Assembly (NCBI GenBank): GCA_017163975.1
Contig: JAFFSR010000366.1
Span: forward strand, 62,001 to 126,000
DNA from: Anastatus disparis
Lineage: Eukaryota > Arthropoda > Insecta > Hymenoptera > Eupelmidae
Length of the DNA: 64,000 nt
Direction: 5' to 3'
Shown here piece by piece: positions 11,971-23,705 of this stretch. Made by a program: the position numbers and the translations under genes. How positions within the stretch are numbered: the stretch's first letter is position 1; every line of letters begins with the position of its first letter. The notes under the pieces are model-generated. The model searched no databases, had not been told where the DNA came from, and was given only the letters and a program-made list of their open reading frames with translations.

Positions 11971-13493
11971 TCATTTTACTTCTTGCCACTCATGTCTCGA
12001 AGTTTTGGAACAGTGAATCTTTCGAATACCTTTAATTTCTTTTGCATTTCCTAACCATTCCATTTTTTTTCTTAGTCGAAAAACTTCTAACTCATCCTTG
12101 CGGATAACAAGAATGTTAATCGACGGAGTATATTTTGATACGTGAGTGGCGAAATTTTCAGCGTTTCTAATAAAATCTGCACTCTGCTTGGACAGATTAT
12201 GCGTGGTAGCATAATGTTTAACTAAACTACCAATACCGTCACAAGCGCCTTTACCATGACCTGTTGCAGAAGAAAACCATTTTCTGTTTACTTTTGAGTT
12301 TTGAAGCTCATAGAATTGATATCTATTTTTAAAATGACTGGCAGCTCCATCGGAAATGGTTATGACTTCATCAAGATCTTGCGCAATATGTTTTTGTTTT
12401 AAGTTATCGATAATTAAATTTATAGCCATTAGGGCATGATACGAATCATGTTTAATATCGTTACAGACGGTGACATAACTGACTGTTTTATCATTTCCAA
12501 AATAGCATACCGATGTAAATATTGATATTTGGTTTTTATTCCAATGATAGCTTTGAATTTCATTTTGAAGCAGAACTGTCCAATTTTCTGCAAAATTGAC
12601 ATGAATAACTAATTGGAAGTCATTATTGTTCGCTAAAAGTTTAACCTCTTTAACTGCTATACGTTGAATTTCTTTGACCAATTTATGAGCTCTTACAGTG
12701 AGAGCGCGCTCTCTTAACTCTATTAAGAAATTTTCAATTGTGCTAGTTTTATTCAGTAAATTTGATTTTTCCCAAACACCATAAATTATTTCTTCATATA
12801 AATCTTCTTCTGTCAAAGAAATTACTTGTAAATTAATAGAATCTCCAATGGGACATTCTTTACATTCTCTTAGTACACATTTCATATCATCTTTTGAACA
12901 AAAAAGTGAAGAACATATTTTCAATTCCAAATCTGCAGTGTCTTGTTTATTCTCTTTTTTATAATTATTCAAAGCATCTAACATAAGTTTAAGATTCTCG
13001 CAGTAAACGCAAAGACACGAATCGGTGGGTGGATGTGGTATAATCCACTTCGGTCTTAAAGCGTAGAATGTTGATTTACCAATTTTTGTTTTCATTTCAG
13101 GATTTTCGTCTTTAAATAATTGATATATTTCTTTTATACTTCGCGTAAGAAAGCGTTTGACTGTTTTAGTTTTTGTACCATTTTCTTTGATAGATACTGT
13201 GTCGCTTTTATTCGCACTTTGACGAGAACAATTAAAATCATCGTTCAGATAATAATCCTTTACTTTCATTACAATTTCACTATCCAAAGAATGGCAACAA
13301 TAGTTCTCAGACTGCTTGTAAATTTTTTTGTTATTTACCAATGATCGTGCTTGATCAATCATATAAATAGTTACATTTGGTAAAACTGATAATAAATAAT
13401 CTTTGGAAATATCATTTGGTATAATACTCAACAATCGCACTTTCTCAAGAAAATTTGAACAATTATCTAATGCAATTTTAATATTCTTAAGCC
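11971..13493 (-). CDS. Transposase-like protein of the long-TIR transposon, main reading frame
   Basis: One long minus-strand frame, open from about 13493 to the stop at 11971. Numbering from the codon at 13440 gives 489 residues. It contains a stretch around residues 120-160 (STFYALRPKW, then CLCVYCEN), a second Cys cluster around 176-196, a central NFAENW (282-287) followed by QNEIQSYHW, then SDGAASHFKN (363-372) and GHGKGACDGIG (394-404). Combinations like these recur in an arthropod, cnidarian and fish repeat family whose members usually read DFAEN. Here the aspartate is asparagine, so the enzyme may be inactive even though the frame is open. D364 and D401 remain candidate acidic residues. 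There is no good ATG at the start of this frame. It probably joins the upstream ORF at 13536-14003 by a short intron, with a plausible acceptor AAG near 13494. Family recognised from memory, superfamily uncertain. Confidence 0.75.
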
Positions 13494-13535
13494 ATTATCA
13501 TTTGTTTTACATTTATTATTTTCATTCAATGCGGG

Positions 13536-14003
13536 CTAATCCGTTATATCGTAGACTTTCATCATTTTACTTGCTATTTGTGAATCAAATGCATCGTTTA
13601 TTTGTTTCCTTTTTCGGAGAGCATAAGATTCTCGCATCTTGATATTGATACTTTGAGGCATTTTAATTGGTGAAATATTTAATTTCAAATTACTTGAAGT
13701 CTCGTTGAGCTGTTCTACCACAGCCTCACTATGAATAAAATCTTCCGAAGATTGTTGACTGCTTGAAGTCGATGAAATAGGCGCATTTTTCACTTCATCT
13801 AATAATATTTTGTAACACGAAGGGCATACTTTATCTTCTCTAGAGAAAGAAGTATTTGGATACAGGCGCTTCAAAGACTCCGTTAGATCACCTAATTCTC
13901 TAAGCGGACTTTTGGAGCAATCATAAACAACTTTGTGCCTTTCTTTTAAATCCTTGCACTTCATTTTGACAATCAGTGATGCCATTATTGATATTCTGTT
14001 CAA
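13536..14003 (-). CDS. N-terminal zinc-binding part of the same transposon protein
   Basis: 155-codon minus-strand frame. The likely start is the methionine of MASLIVKMKC, seven residues in. Cysteines at MKC, VYDCSKSP and VCPSCYKIL suggest a small treble-cysteine zinc module, followed by a serine-rich linker (SSTSSSQQSSED) and a basic segment (ALRKRKQ). It ends with an in-frame stop about 40 bp before the next frame opens. A weak donor at the AAAGTC near the end could splice into the 13493 frame, giving an intron of about 60 nt. Otherwise a stop or frameshift separates the two parts. Position directly upstream, same strand and inside the same inverted repeats support one gene. Confidence 0.6.
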   Translation of the reverse strand: MNRISIMASLIVKMKCKDLKERHKVVYDCSKSPLRELGDLTESLKRLYPNTSFSREDKVCPSCYKILLDEVKNAPISSTSSSQQSSEDFIHSEAVVEQLNETSSNLKLNISPIKMPQSINIKMRESYALRKRKQINDAFDSQIASKMMKVYDITD

Positions 14004-15079
14004 TGACAGATCGAAAAAAATAATTTTTCTTAAACAACTTTATTTTTTATCTTCCTTTTCTTATATTTTTAAACGCGTCAAGTCGTTGATGAGAATGCAA
14101 AGAACGAATCATCGCCACCTTGTAGTGACATGCGTCAACTCCCTACAAAATAAATTCAAATTCTAGGCGCGAAATTCAAACTGATAAAAAAATTATATTC
14201 TTCAACAAAAAAAATTTTTATTATAATAATGTACCATAAAAAGAGGATAAATGGTTATATATTCTTTCATCAAAATAACTTTTTTTCTAAATTAAAAAAT
14301 TTATATCTTCAGATTTTAATCTTTAACGAAAATTGCGTTTCCTCAATGTAAATATCATATTTATCAAAAGTTTCAGCATTTTTTTTTAAACTTTAAATCG
14401 TCATAACTTTGGTTCTAATTGATCAAAATATTCGATCCGGGGTTTATTTCAAAGATTATTGTTGATATTTTTGATATATTAATAAAGAAAAGCATAAAAA
14501 TAGTTGTAAGAATACGTAAAGTTGGAAAAATAGTACAATGCGCCATGGTATCAATGTTTTGAAATCGAAAATATAAAAAAAAACGTTTAAAAATCTGTTA
14601 AAAAAAAATAAGGCAAAATCGCATATTCCCACCTACCCTTAAAGTTAGTATTTTTTATGTATAAAATCATATAAAAATTTCAAAAAAAAAAAATATAGTT
14701 TTTGAGAAAATCGTGTTTCAAAAAAATCGCTTTTTTCGGTTTTTCGTAAATAACTCAGTAAGATCAAATTGTATTACAAAAATCGAGATTGCATTTTAAA
14801 CTAGACAAAATTCCGCACACTTTTGTTAAAAGAACGCCCAAAAAGGTTAAGAATTGACGGAGCTATAGTCATTTAAAAGTAGAGGTTCATTTTCAATTTT
14901 TAAATTTTCGATTTTACATCCAACACTAGAATTGCTGTAGTAAAAAAAAAAATTTTTGGAGCGTTCTACGAGGTAAATTTTATCTTTATATACATAATAG
15001 AAGGTATTTTTATTACTTAGAAGAAAAAAAAAATTCGATCAGTGACGGCCTGCATGAATCTGAATGGAATTAGCCATAT

Positions 15080-15559
15080 ACATAATATATTTTTCAGAAT
15101 AATAAATAGCACCAGAACATGTTTTGATATATTGAAAGTAGAATTATTGATCGTTCGAAAAGTATAAAAAAACTTCTATCAGCTGCTTAAATAAGAGAAA
15201 ATGAAACTTTTATATTAATTTGAGATATAAGAAGCAAACAACAGAACATACTTAACGTTTTAAAAGGTAAAAATTAATAATATTCTATTAATACAATTTT
15301 TATTATTATCATGTGCAAATTTTAAATTCAAGCATACTGGTGTTGCATATCTCTTTATGTAATTTCTAAATTATTTCATGGTAATCTTTATTACTAATTA
15401 ACTACTTTTTATAAAATTTATCTTATAATAATCTCTGCTGAGTAATTACTCTTAAAATATTTTCGTTATTTAATTATATATCTTTTTTTTTTTACATAAA
15501 TACTTTAATTCATTGAATACATTCATATCATATATTATCGTGATTTTCGGCACCTTTAA
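15080..15559. other. AT-rich spacer, nothing recognised
   Basis: About 480 bp of AT-rich DNA between two transposable elements. No gene or repeat seen. Confidence 0.5.
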
Positions 15560-15644
15560 GGTAGCTCGTACCGCACAACTGTAGTCAAATGAGTATAAGC
15601 GAAATTCTATTGACTCTTGTTGTTGTGACTACAGGAAACGTCGC

Positions 15645-15711
<67 letters not shown>

Positions 15712-16449
15712 ATTTTGACGGGTTAGGAGATACATCTAACCTATTGAAAGCAAACATGCCTCCAATCAATGAGAAATTGATTCGTCGTTAAAAAATGTAA
15801 AATAACGATTTTTTCTGTTACATTATATTGCTATCCTCTACCTGGCTAAAAGAATATTTAATTAATATATTGAAGAGCATGTTATTTATTAATTATAATA
15901 CCGTCATAATTAATAAATAACATGCATTACAAATAATCTTTATTATTTTTGTATTTTTTTTATATAAATATTTTAAAAATTTATATTATATAAATATTTT
16001 AAAAATTTTAGTTAAGAAATCCTCATTTGAATATTTTGAATTTCGCGCGAGCTAACCTTGAAAAACAGACTTCCTGTTAAAAAAATTTCTCATGCGAAAA
16101 CAATAAATTTTCAGATTCTTTTCGTAATATCTTTGAAAAATGTCTGGGTACACATAACATTCAATACATCATTAAAAAGCTTGTTAAATGAAGTATTTAT
16201 ATTTAGTTTTTCACAGCGGTAGTAAATCTTTAGATATAAATATTCGATTATAACTGTAGGAAAATCGGATATCTGTCATAAGAACAATTTTAAAATGTCA
16301 GTGAACAGAGCATTTTTGAAAGGCTTTTTCTTGAAATTTTCCCTGGAAACCAGGTCTGATTTTTTGCTAGGAGATTCATTTTGACTTGAAGAACAACCTC
16401 CTATATTTTTATTTCATTCATAAATTTTTCAGTTTCGGTACGAGCTACC
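15560..16449. mobile_element. 890-bp element, TIR GGTAGCTCGTACCG, TTAA target duplication
   Basis: Starts GGTAGCTCGTACCG, ends CGGTACGAGCTACC, and is flanked by TTAA at 15556-15559 and 16450-16453. It has a 14-bp terminal inverted repeat and no coding capacity. It contains a long (TA)n run. A non-autonomous piggyBac- or Kolobok-like element is the likely class because of the target. Confidence 0.82.
15647..15708. repeat. (TA)n microsatellite
   Basis: About 30 uninterrupted TA dinucleotides within the TTAA element. Likely polymorphic in length. Confidence 0.95.
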
Positions 16450-16453
16450 TTAA

Positions 16454-16872
16454 ATGGTAATGATAGATCATTCTTTCTAGTATTTTTAAAAGACGTTTAG
16501 CGTTTTGTTAATAGTGCTAGAAAAAATCTGAAAAATTTATGATATTGGATTAACTATCCTAGTATGAATAATCATTTATTTACTGATTTATTCATTTTTT
16601 TAAATAATATAGCTCAACAAACAAATAAAAATAGCTAGAAGAGTCAATTTTACCGAAATACCAGTGACCTATCTTTATCATTTAAAGTTTAATTTAAACA
16701 TATTTATATTTGAAAACCATTACTGAGAAGGGGCAAAGATGTATTGTATCTATTATTAACGAATTGGTCGTTATCGCGTTTTTGCAACGACACTTAAACT
16801 ACTAGCTTATTCAGATTCTTTATCTGACACAAAAAGGGCAAGATTTTATCTTTCCGCACCTTGATTGTAAGC
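16454..16872. other. AT-rich spacer, nothing recognised
   Basis: About 420 bp between the TTAA element and the Harbinger-like element. No feature seen. Confidence 0.5.
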
Positions 16873-17439
16873 CAGGGGGGTTATTCACTAACTTCTTGAC
16901 GATAACAATTGACTTAACGTTTCGACGTCGAAAAGCGTTAAGGACTCTACTCTTTTAAATAATCGATAAACACATAAAAAAATGTTTTAGTTTATTATTA
17001 AATCTTTTACAACAGACATTTACAACATAAATATTCAAAGAAATAAAAAAAATTTCAAATAATTATTACATTAAAATTAACATGATTACAAAAATAATTG
17101 CCTTAAAACATACAACACGTAACATTCATATTAGAAATATATCTGTATTCATGTTTCTATTATATATTCTTGTAACTCAACATCCCGAGTAACCTTTTCA
17201 CTTCGGCGTGCAGTTGGTGCCGAACCACCCTTAGTGGCACCGAAACTCTTGCCGAATTGTCGCCGTAGTGGCTCCGAATCGGCGTGAGGCGTGGCGGTGA
17301 AAGGGGGCCCTCAGAGGGCAGCCGAATCTAGCTTATAAAATCGTAGAATTTGTGTACAATTATTTGTATAAACAAACAGCTGATTTCCAATGGTGACCAA
17401 TCGATTGACTGTTCAACCAACTGTCTACTTTTTAAAATA

Positions 17440-17910
17440 CTTTTAGTGAAAAAATTCAAGTATCTTGAGTTATTCGAGTAACACTGGTTATTCGAGTTTA
17501 TATTTTTGTTGAGTACTTGATAGTTTCAAGTACTCAGCTTAAACTCTAAGAAAAAACTTGACTCGATAATTGAGTACTTGCACTTGAGGGTTACTCGAAT
17601 TTTCGTTCCAAGCACTCGAAAAAATATGAATTACTCAAAGTACTCGAGTACTTGAAAAAAATATGAATTACTCAATTTCCTCGAGTACCAGAAAAAATAT
17701 GAATTAATCGAATAAATTGAGTACTCGAAAAAATATGAATTACTCGAATTACTCGAGTACTCGAAAAAAATATGAATTACTCAATTTCCTCGAGTACCAG
17801 AAAAAATATGAATTAATCGAATAAATTGAGTACTCGAAAAAAATACAAATTACTCAAGAAAATATAAGTTACTCGACAGAATATGAATAGCTCGAGTTAC
17901 TTAAATAACT
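17440..17910. repeat. GAGTACTCGAAAAAATATGAATTACTC-type minisatellite
   Basis: Imperfect repeats built from the palindromic core GAGTACTCG followed by an AAAAAATATGAATTA spacer. Two longer blocks (around 17640-17720 and 17760-17840) are near-identical. The whole lies inside the CCCGAG element. Confidence 0.8.
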
Positions 17911-18043
17911 AGATTATATTATCTATGGTAATTAGTTCTCATTTCCACGAGAAAAATTAGTTTTTTACCATGTTTTTATTGATTGGTTTTAGGTTATATT
18001 TGTCCGTGTATGTGGGCAGAATTTTAGAATTAATTTTAAACGA

Positions 18044-18406
18044 GTTCAACTCAAGTCGAAAGTAAATTATTTTTATTAATTTATTTACTTATTATTAATT
18101 TTCAATTAAAAACAGTGTTTACATCGTATGATAATACAATAAAAAATATTTTGTGGTTATGTAAGATACACATCGACGTTATGACAAAATCTATACAATT
18201 TTTGGCTAGCCGTCGTAGGCCCACGTTCAACTCAAGTCGAAAGTAAATTATTTTTATTAATTTATTTACTTATTATTAATTTTCAATTAAAAACAGTGTT
18301 TACATCGTATGATAATACAATAAAAAATATTTTGTGGTTATATAAGATACACATCGACGTTATGAGAAAATCTATACAATTTTTGGCTAGCCGTCGTAGG
18401 CCCACG
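18044..18406. repeat. 182-bp tandem duplication
   Basis: The segment beginning GTTCAACTCAAGTCGAAAGT at about 18044 is repeated almost exactly from about 18225. Both copies end in GCTAGCCGTCGTAGGCCCACG, and few substitutions separate them, so the duplication is recent. The 63-codon frame across the second copy is not a gene. Confidence 0.88.
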
Positions 18407-18883
18407 CTCGCCACCACGCCTCACCCATATGGCGGCCCGACTTCGGCAGCCGAAGATGGCCCAACTAAGAGAAGGTGGTTGCCGTAACGAAAAGGTTACT
18501 CGGGATTATCCAAGCCAACATTCTCATTTTGAAAGACGAAATTTTGAAAACCAATATTTTTGAGTTCTGCAGCAAACTTAACAATTCAATCGAGAAACTG
18601 TAGTTGTTGCTATAGAATATAAAATGCAAATTAAGATTAATATATAATTTTATTAAAAAACGTTTTTTATTGGTGATGAGATAAGTTTATTTAAAACAAT
18701 ATTTATATTATTTTTTTCTTTTCGTTTTTATTAAAGTACATATAAGTCACTTTAAAATCTGTAGATCCAATTGAATTTTAAATTGTACACAATTTATCAT
18801 TTAATCGTGTATGATTACAAATAATTTTTATGATCATTATTGTAAATAATAATAAAATAATGTTCCCTTTATATATATATATA

Positions 18884-19948
18884 CGCTGTCGTTCAATTGC
18901 TTTTGCCCACCCTAGAGTAAAATTTATTAAAATAAAAAGTTTTATATCTCCGGAACTAATGATCGCATCTTCAAAATCCAAACGGCGTTTGAAAAATTAG
19001 TCAAAAATCTTTAAAATAAAGTGAGTCCGGTATAAAAAAGTAATTTTCTAATTGCTTATAGCAATGTGAAAATAATTTTTTTACTAATTTTTTTTGCCTA
19101 CATAAAAATAAGTGCCATTTTTATGGAAATTATGATATCGAGAAAAAACCAAATGGAATTTAAAACTCTAATAGTCCTCTTTAAAATGAGCTAAGTAAAA
19201 TGTTTTCATGACTTTTTTAACCATAGTTATGATGATTTTTCGAAAAAAAGACCTATTTTTTCAACCATGATTATCTCATAAACTAAGAAAGATAGAAAAT
19301 TTTGTATTAAAGAAAAAATGTTTTATTTTTAGTCTAGAATACATATATTTTGTGACCAATAAGTTTCGGAAAAAAATTTTTTTTTACTCGTTTAATTTAA
19401 AATTTTTACTAATTTTTCATAAAACTTTCCTAAAAAAATAAGTAAAAAAAAATTTTTCTCCCGAAACTTATTGGTCACAAAATATATATATTCTAGACTA
19501 AAAATAAAACATTTTTTCTTTAATACAAAATTTTCTATCTTTCTTAGTTTATGAGATAATCATGGTTGAAAAATAGGTCTTTTTTTCGAAAAATCATCAT
19601 AACTATGGTTAAAAAAGTTATAAAAACATTTTACTTAGCTCATTTTAAAGAGGACTATTAGAGTTTTAAATTCCATTTGGTTTTTTCTCAATATCATAAT
19701 TTTCATAAAAATGGCATTTATTTTTATGTGGGCAAAAAAAATTAGTAAAAAAAATTTTTTTCACATTGCTATAAGCAATTAGAAAATGACTTTTTTTTAT
19801 ACCGGACTCACTTTATTTTAAAGATTTTTGACTAATTTTTCAAACACCGTTTGGAATTTGAAGATGCGATCATTAGTTCCGGAGATAAAAAACTTTTTAT
19901 TTTAATAAATTTTACTCTAGGGTGGGCAAAAGCAATTGAACGGCAGTG
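18884..19948. mobile_element. 1.07-kb palindromic element, TIR CGCTGTCGTTCAATTGC, TA target
   Basis: Nearly perfect inverted repeat with arms of about 500 bp meeting near 19400. The ends are C(G/A)CTG(T/C)CGTTCAATTGC and are flanked by TA. CACTG-like ends plus TA fit a Tc1/mariner-type non-autonomous element. It is absent from the sister Harbinger copy at 35374-36743, so it inserted after the two copies diverged. No coding capacity; the minus-strand 67-codon frame here is a shadow. Confidence 0.85.
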
Positions 19949-19966
19949 TATATAGGTATATACATA

Positions 19967-20134
19967 CACTGACAGAAAAGATATCTCGATCCTCTTGGAT
20001 ATAACTTAAAATCTGTGAAGCAAGAAATTAATTTAAACATCTAGTTACCTACATCTAAGAAATTATTTTTCCATTTGAATAATCATATCAAATCGGAGTA
20101 ATTCTTTTGCTTCTAGAAATCTTTTCTGTCAATG
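19967..20134. mobile_element. 168-bp MITE, TIR CACTGACAGAAAAGATATC, TA target
   Basis: Short inverted-repeat element flanked by TA. A 161-bp copy sits at the equivalent place in the second Harbinger-like element (35627-35787), so it was present before that family amplified, or is part of it. Confidence 0.8.
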
Positions 20135-21211
20135 TATATACATATGTTATGCATAATATAACGTTTTACAGTTTAACGTACGATTTACAACCAAGCTTCA
20201 AATTGGTTGTAAAATTTGTCGATAAAATCGACTTAGCGCTTCAGTTTAGAAGATTTTCGTCGTTACGTCAACATGATCTCTGATAACGTTCGCGATATTC
20301 GATAGTATTCGCTGAAAAATGATTACTGCGCATGCGCGCGTCAGCGTTAAGCTTGCCGTTAGACGTTACGGTATTACTGAATAAGCCCCCAGGGATATTT
20401 AGACGTTTTTCCAAGATAGATTCGCTGATCATAAACATTTTTCATAGTTTAAATTTTATTTATTAGAAATAATTTTAACATCGAATTGATATCAACGAAA
20501 ACTTTTTTTCTTTTTAATATAGATTTGTTTTATGGTTTATGGGTCTATGGTTTATGGGTTTATAGTTTATGGGTTTATGGTTTATGGGTTTATGGTTTAT
20601 GGGTTAATGCTTTATGGGTTTATGGTTTATAGGTTTATGGTTTATGGGATTATGGTTTATGGGTTTATGGGTCTATGGGTTTATGGTTTATGGGTTTATG
20701 GTTTATGGGTTTATGGTTTATGAGTTTATAGTTTTCGGGTTTATGGGTTTATGGTTTACGGGTTTATGGTTTATGGATTTATGGTTTATGGGTTTATGTG
20801 TTTATGGTTTATGAGTTTATGGGTTTATGGTTCATGGGTTTATGGTTTATGGGTTTATGATTTATAGGTTTATGGTTTATGGGTTTATGGGTTTATGGGT
20901 TCGTAGTTTATGAGATTATGGTTTATGGGTCTATGGTTTATGGGTTTATGGTTTGTTGGTTTATTGTTTATGAAGTTATGGTTTATGGAATAATAGTTTA
21001 TGGTCTATGGGTTTATGGTTTAGAAGTTTATAGTTTATGGGTTCATAAGTTTATGGTTCATGAGTTTATGGTTCATCGGCTTATGGTTTATGGATTTATG
21101 CATTATAAGTTTAAAGTTTATGGTTTAAGGGTCAATAGTTTAAAGGTTCATAGTTAATGGGTTTATGGGTTTATGGTTTATGAGTTCATGCATTTATGGT
21201 ATAGGGAATTA

Positions 21212-23705
21212 TAGTTTATGGGTTCATGCGTTTATGGTTCATGAGTTTATTGTATATGGGTTTATAAATTATAGGTTTATAGTTTATGGTTAATGGGTTT
21301 ATAGTTTATAGGTTTTGGGTTAACGGCAGGCCGGAGTAGAACCTGATACCGACCGAGTAACAATTGAGTTGTTTGTTATTTACTCAAGTATTAAACGGTG
21401 TATCTTCAAATTAATGGTTGAGCGCAATAGATATTATTATTATGAACATCTATGCACAAGAAAAAAAAATCTACCGCTTTGTTTTTGAGAAAAGTAAGTA
21501 ACGCCAAAGTAAAAGTTTATGTTTATAATATTTTCGCGCTACTTACTTTTCTCAAAAACAACGATAGATTTTTTTCTTCTTGTGCATAAATATTTGTAAT
21601 AATAATATCAATTGCGCTTAACCTTTAATTTGCAGATACACCGATTAATACTTGAGTAAATAACAAAAATCTCAATTAGACAAGGACAGCGAATCCGGCC
21701 TGCTCTTAATGAGTTCATAGGGTTTATGGTTTGTGGATTTATGATTTACGGGTTCATAGGTTTATGGTTAATGAGTTTATAGGTTTATAGTTTATGGGTT
21801 TGAAGTTTATGGGTAGGATGTTTGGAGGTTTACAGTTTATGGATTTAAGGTTTATTTGCTTATGGTTTATAGGTTTATGGTTTATAAATTTATGGTTTAT
21901 GGTTCTATGGTTTATGGGTTCATAGTGTATGGGTTTTTGGGTTATGGATTTTGGTTTATGGGCTTGTAGTTTATGGAAATATAGATTTATAGTTTTAAAG
22001 TTTATGGTTCATGAGGTTATGGTTTTTGGTATTATAATTTATAGGATTATAGTTTATAGGTATATGGTTTCTGGTTTATGAGTTTATGCTTTATAAGTCT
22101 ATGGTTTATAGGTTTATGGTTTATAGTTTATGAGTTTAAGGTTTAAGGGTCTATGGTTTGTGGAATCATGTTTATAACTTACTAGTTTATAGTTTATTAT
22201 TTTTTGGTTCATGGGTTTATAATTTATGGATCCTAGGTTTATAGTTTATAGGTTTATGGTTTTTGCGATTATAGGTTTATTGTTTATGGGTGTATGGGTT
22301 TATAGTTTAGGGTTCCATAGTCTATGGGATCATAAGTTTATTGTTAATTAGATTATGCTTTATTGGTTAATAGTTTATGGATTTATAGTTTATGGGTTTA
22401 TCAATTTATAGTTTATGGGTTTATCGTTTATGGGTATATAGTTTATGGGTTTATCGTTTATGGGTCTATAGTTTATGGATTTATCGTTTATGGGTCTATA
22501 GTTTATGCATTTATGGTTTATAGCTTATGTGCTAATGGTTTATGGGTTTATGGTTTATCGTTTATGAGTTAATGGTTCATGGGTTTATGGTTTATGGGTC
22601 TATGGTTTATGGGTTTATAGTTTATGGGTTTATGGTTTATAGGTTTATGGTTTATGGGTTAATGCTTTATGGTTTCAGTAATTATAGTTTATGGGTTCAT
22701 GCGTTTATGGTTCATGAGTTTATTGTATATGGGTTTATAAATTATAGGTTTGTAGTTTATGGTTAATGGGTTTATAGTTTATAGGTTTTGGGTTAATGAG
22801 TTCATAGGGTTTATGGTTTGTGGATTTATGATTTACGGGTTTATAGGTTTATGGTTAATGAGTTTATAGATTTATAGTTCATGGGTTTATAGTTCATGGG
22901 TTTAAAGTTTATGGGTAGAATTTCTGGAGGTTCTACAGTTTATGGGTTGAAGGTTTATTTGCTTATGGTTTATAGGTTTATGGTTTATAAGTTTATGGTT
23001 TATGGTTCTATGATCTATGGGTTTATGGTGTATGGGTTTTTAGGTTATGGATTTTGGTTTATGGGCTTGTGGTTTATGGAATTATGAATTTATAGTTGTA
23101 AAGTTTATGGTTCATGAGTTCATGGTTCATAAGGTTATGGTTTTTGGTATTATAATTTATAGGATTATAGTTTATAGGTGTATGGTTTCTGGCTTATGAG
23201 TTTATGCTTTATAAGTCTATGGTTTATAGGTTCATGGTTTATAAATTATGAGTTTAAGGTTTATGGGTCTATGGTTCGTGGGATCATGTTTATAACTTAC
23301 AAGTTTATAGTTTATTATTTTTGGGTTCATGGGTTCATAATTTATGGATCCTAGGTTTATAATTTATAGGTTCATGGTTTTTGCAGTTATAGGTTTATTG
23401 TTTATAGGTGTATGGATTTATGGTTTAGGGTTCCATAGTCTATGGGATCATAAGTTTATTGTTAATTAGTTTATGTTTCATTGGTTAATAGTTTATAGAT
23501 TTATAGTTTATGGGTTTATCGTTTATGGGTCAATAGTTTATGGGATTATCAATTTATAGTTTATGGGTTTATCGTTTATGGGTCTATAGTTTATGGGTTT
23601 ATCGTTTATGGGTCTATAATTTATGGGTTTCTCGTTTATGGGTCTATAGTCTATGCATTTATGGTTTATAGCCTATGTGTTAATGGTTTATCGTTTATGA
23701 GTTAA
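21212..23705. repeat. Large segmental tandem duplication within array B
   Basis: A segment starting with TTATAGTTTATGGGTTCATG at about 21212 recurs at about 22683. The text following the first MITE (GAGTTCATAGGGTTTATGG at 21711) recurs at 22797. The copies are colinear to about 22600 and 23705 with few indels. Each copy gives the uninterrupted target of the MITE present in the other. Confidence 0.85.
21324..21705. mobile_element. 382-bp hairpin MITE, TIR (C/G)(G/A)GCAGGCCGGA, TTAA duplication, empty site seen
   Basis: Begins CGGCAGGCCGGAGTAG and ends TCCGGCCTGCTC, flanked by TTAA at 21320-21323 and 21706-21709. The paralogous site near 22785-22800 reads GGGTTAATGAG without the insert. A diverged copy lies at 229-606. 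Confidence 0.92.

Larger units (their letters stand above)
10997..15079 (-). mobile_element. 4.1-kb DNA transposon with ~730-bp terminal inverted repeats
   Basis: The ends read (A)TATGGCTGATTCC on the left and GGAATTAGCCATA(T) on the right. The inverted repeats continue for about 730 bp (10997 to about 11730, and about 14355 to 15079) with only scattered differences. The flanks allow a TACA target duplication if the terminus is TATGGCT, or ATACAT if it is ATGGCT. Between the repeats lies a minus-strand gene in two reading frames. A 4-bp duplication with long inverted repeats would fit the Sola group, but I cannot confirm the superfamily from sequence alone. Confidence 0.85.
17184..18504. mobile_element. 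1.32-kb element, TIR CCCGAGTAACCTTTTC, AT target duplication, proven empty site
   Basis: Starts CCCGAGTAACCTTTTC and ends GAAAAGGTTACTCGGG, flanked by AT (17182-17183 and 18505-18506). The sister copy around 36145-36160 reads CTCAACATTATCC (on the other strand) without the insert, which is exactly what remains when the element and one AT are removed. It holds a GC-rich subterminal segment (17205-17330 and 18395-18480), an array of GAGTACTCG-type repeats and a 182-bp direct duplication. Confidence 0.9.
16876..20389. mobile_element. PIF/Harbinger-like non-autonomous element 1, CAG target duplication, with three nested insertions
   Basis: Ends are GGGGGTTATTCACTAAC on the left and TTACTGAATAAGCCCC on the right, flanked by CAG (16873-16875 and 20390-20392). 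A shorter relative in opposite orientation is at 35374-36743, with CTG flanks. Together they suggest a CWG trinucleotide target, consistent with the 3-bp duplications of PIF/Harbinger. The extra length here is explained by insertions at 17184-18504 and 18884-19948, while the small MITE at 19967-20134 is common to both copies. No transposase remains. Confidence 0.8.
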
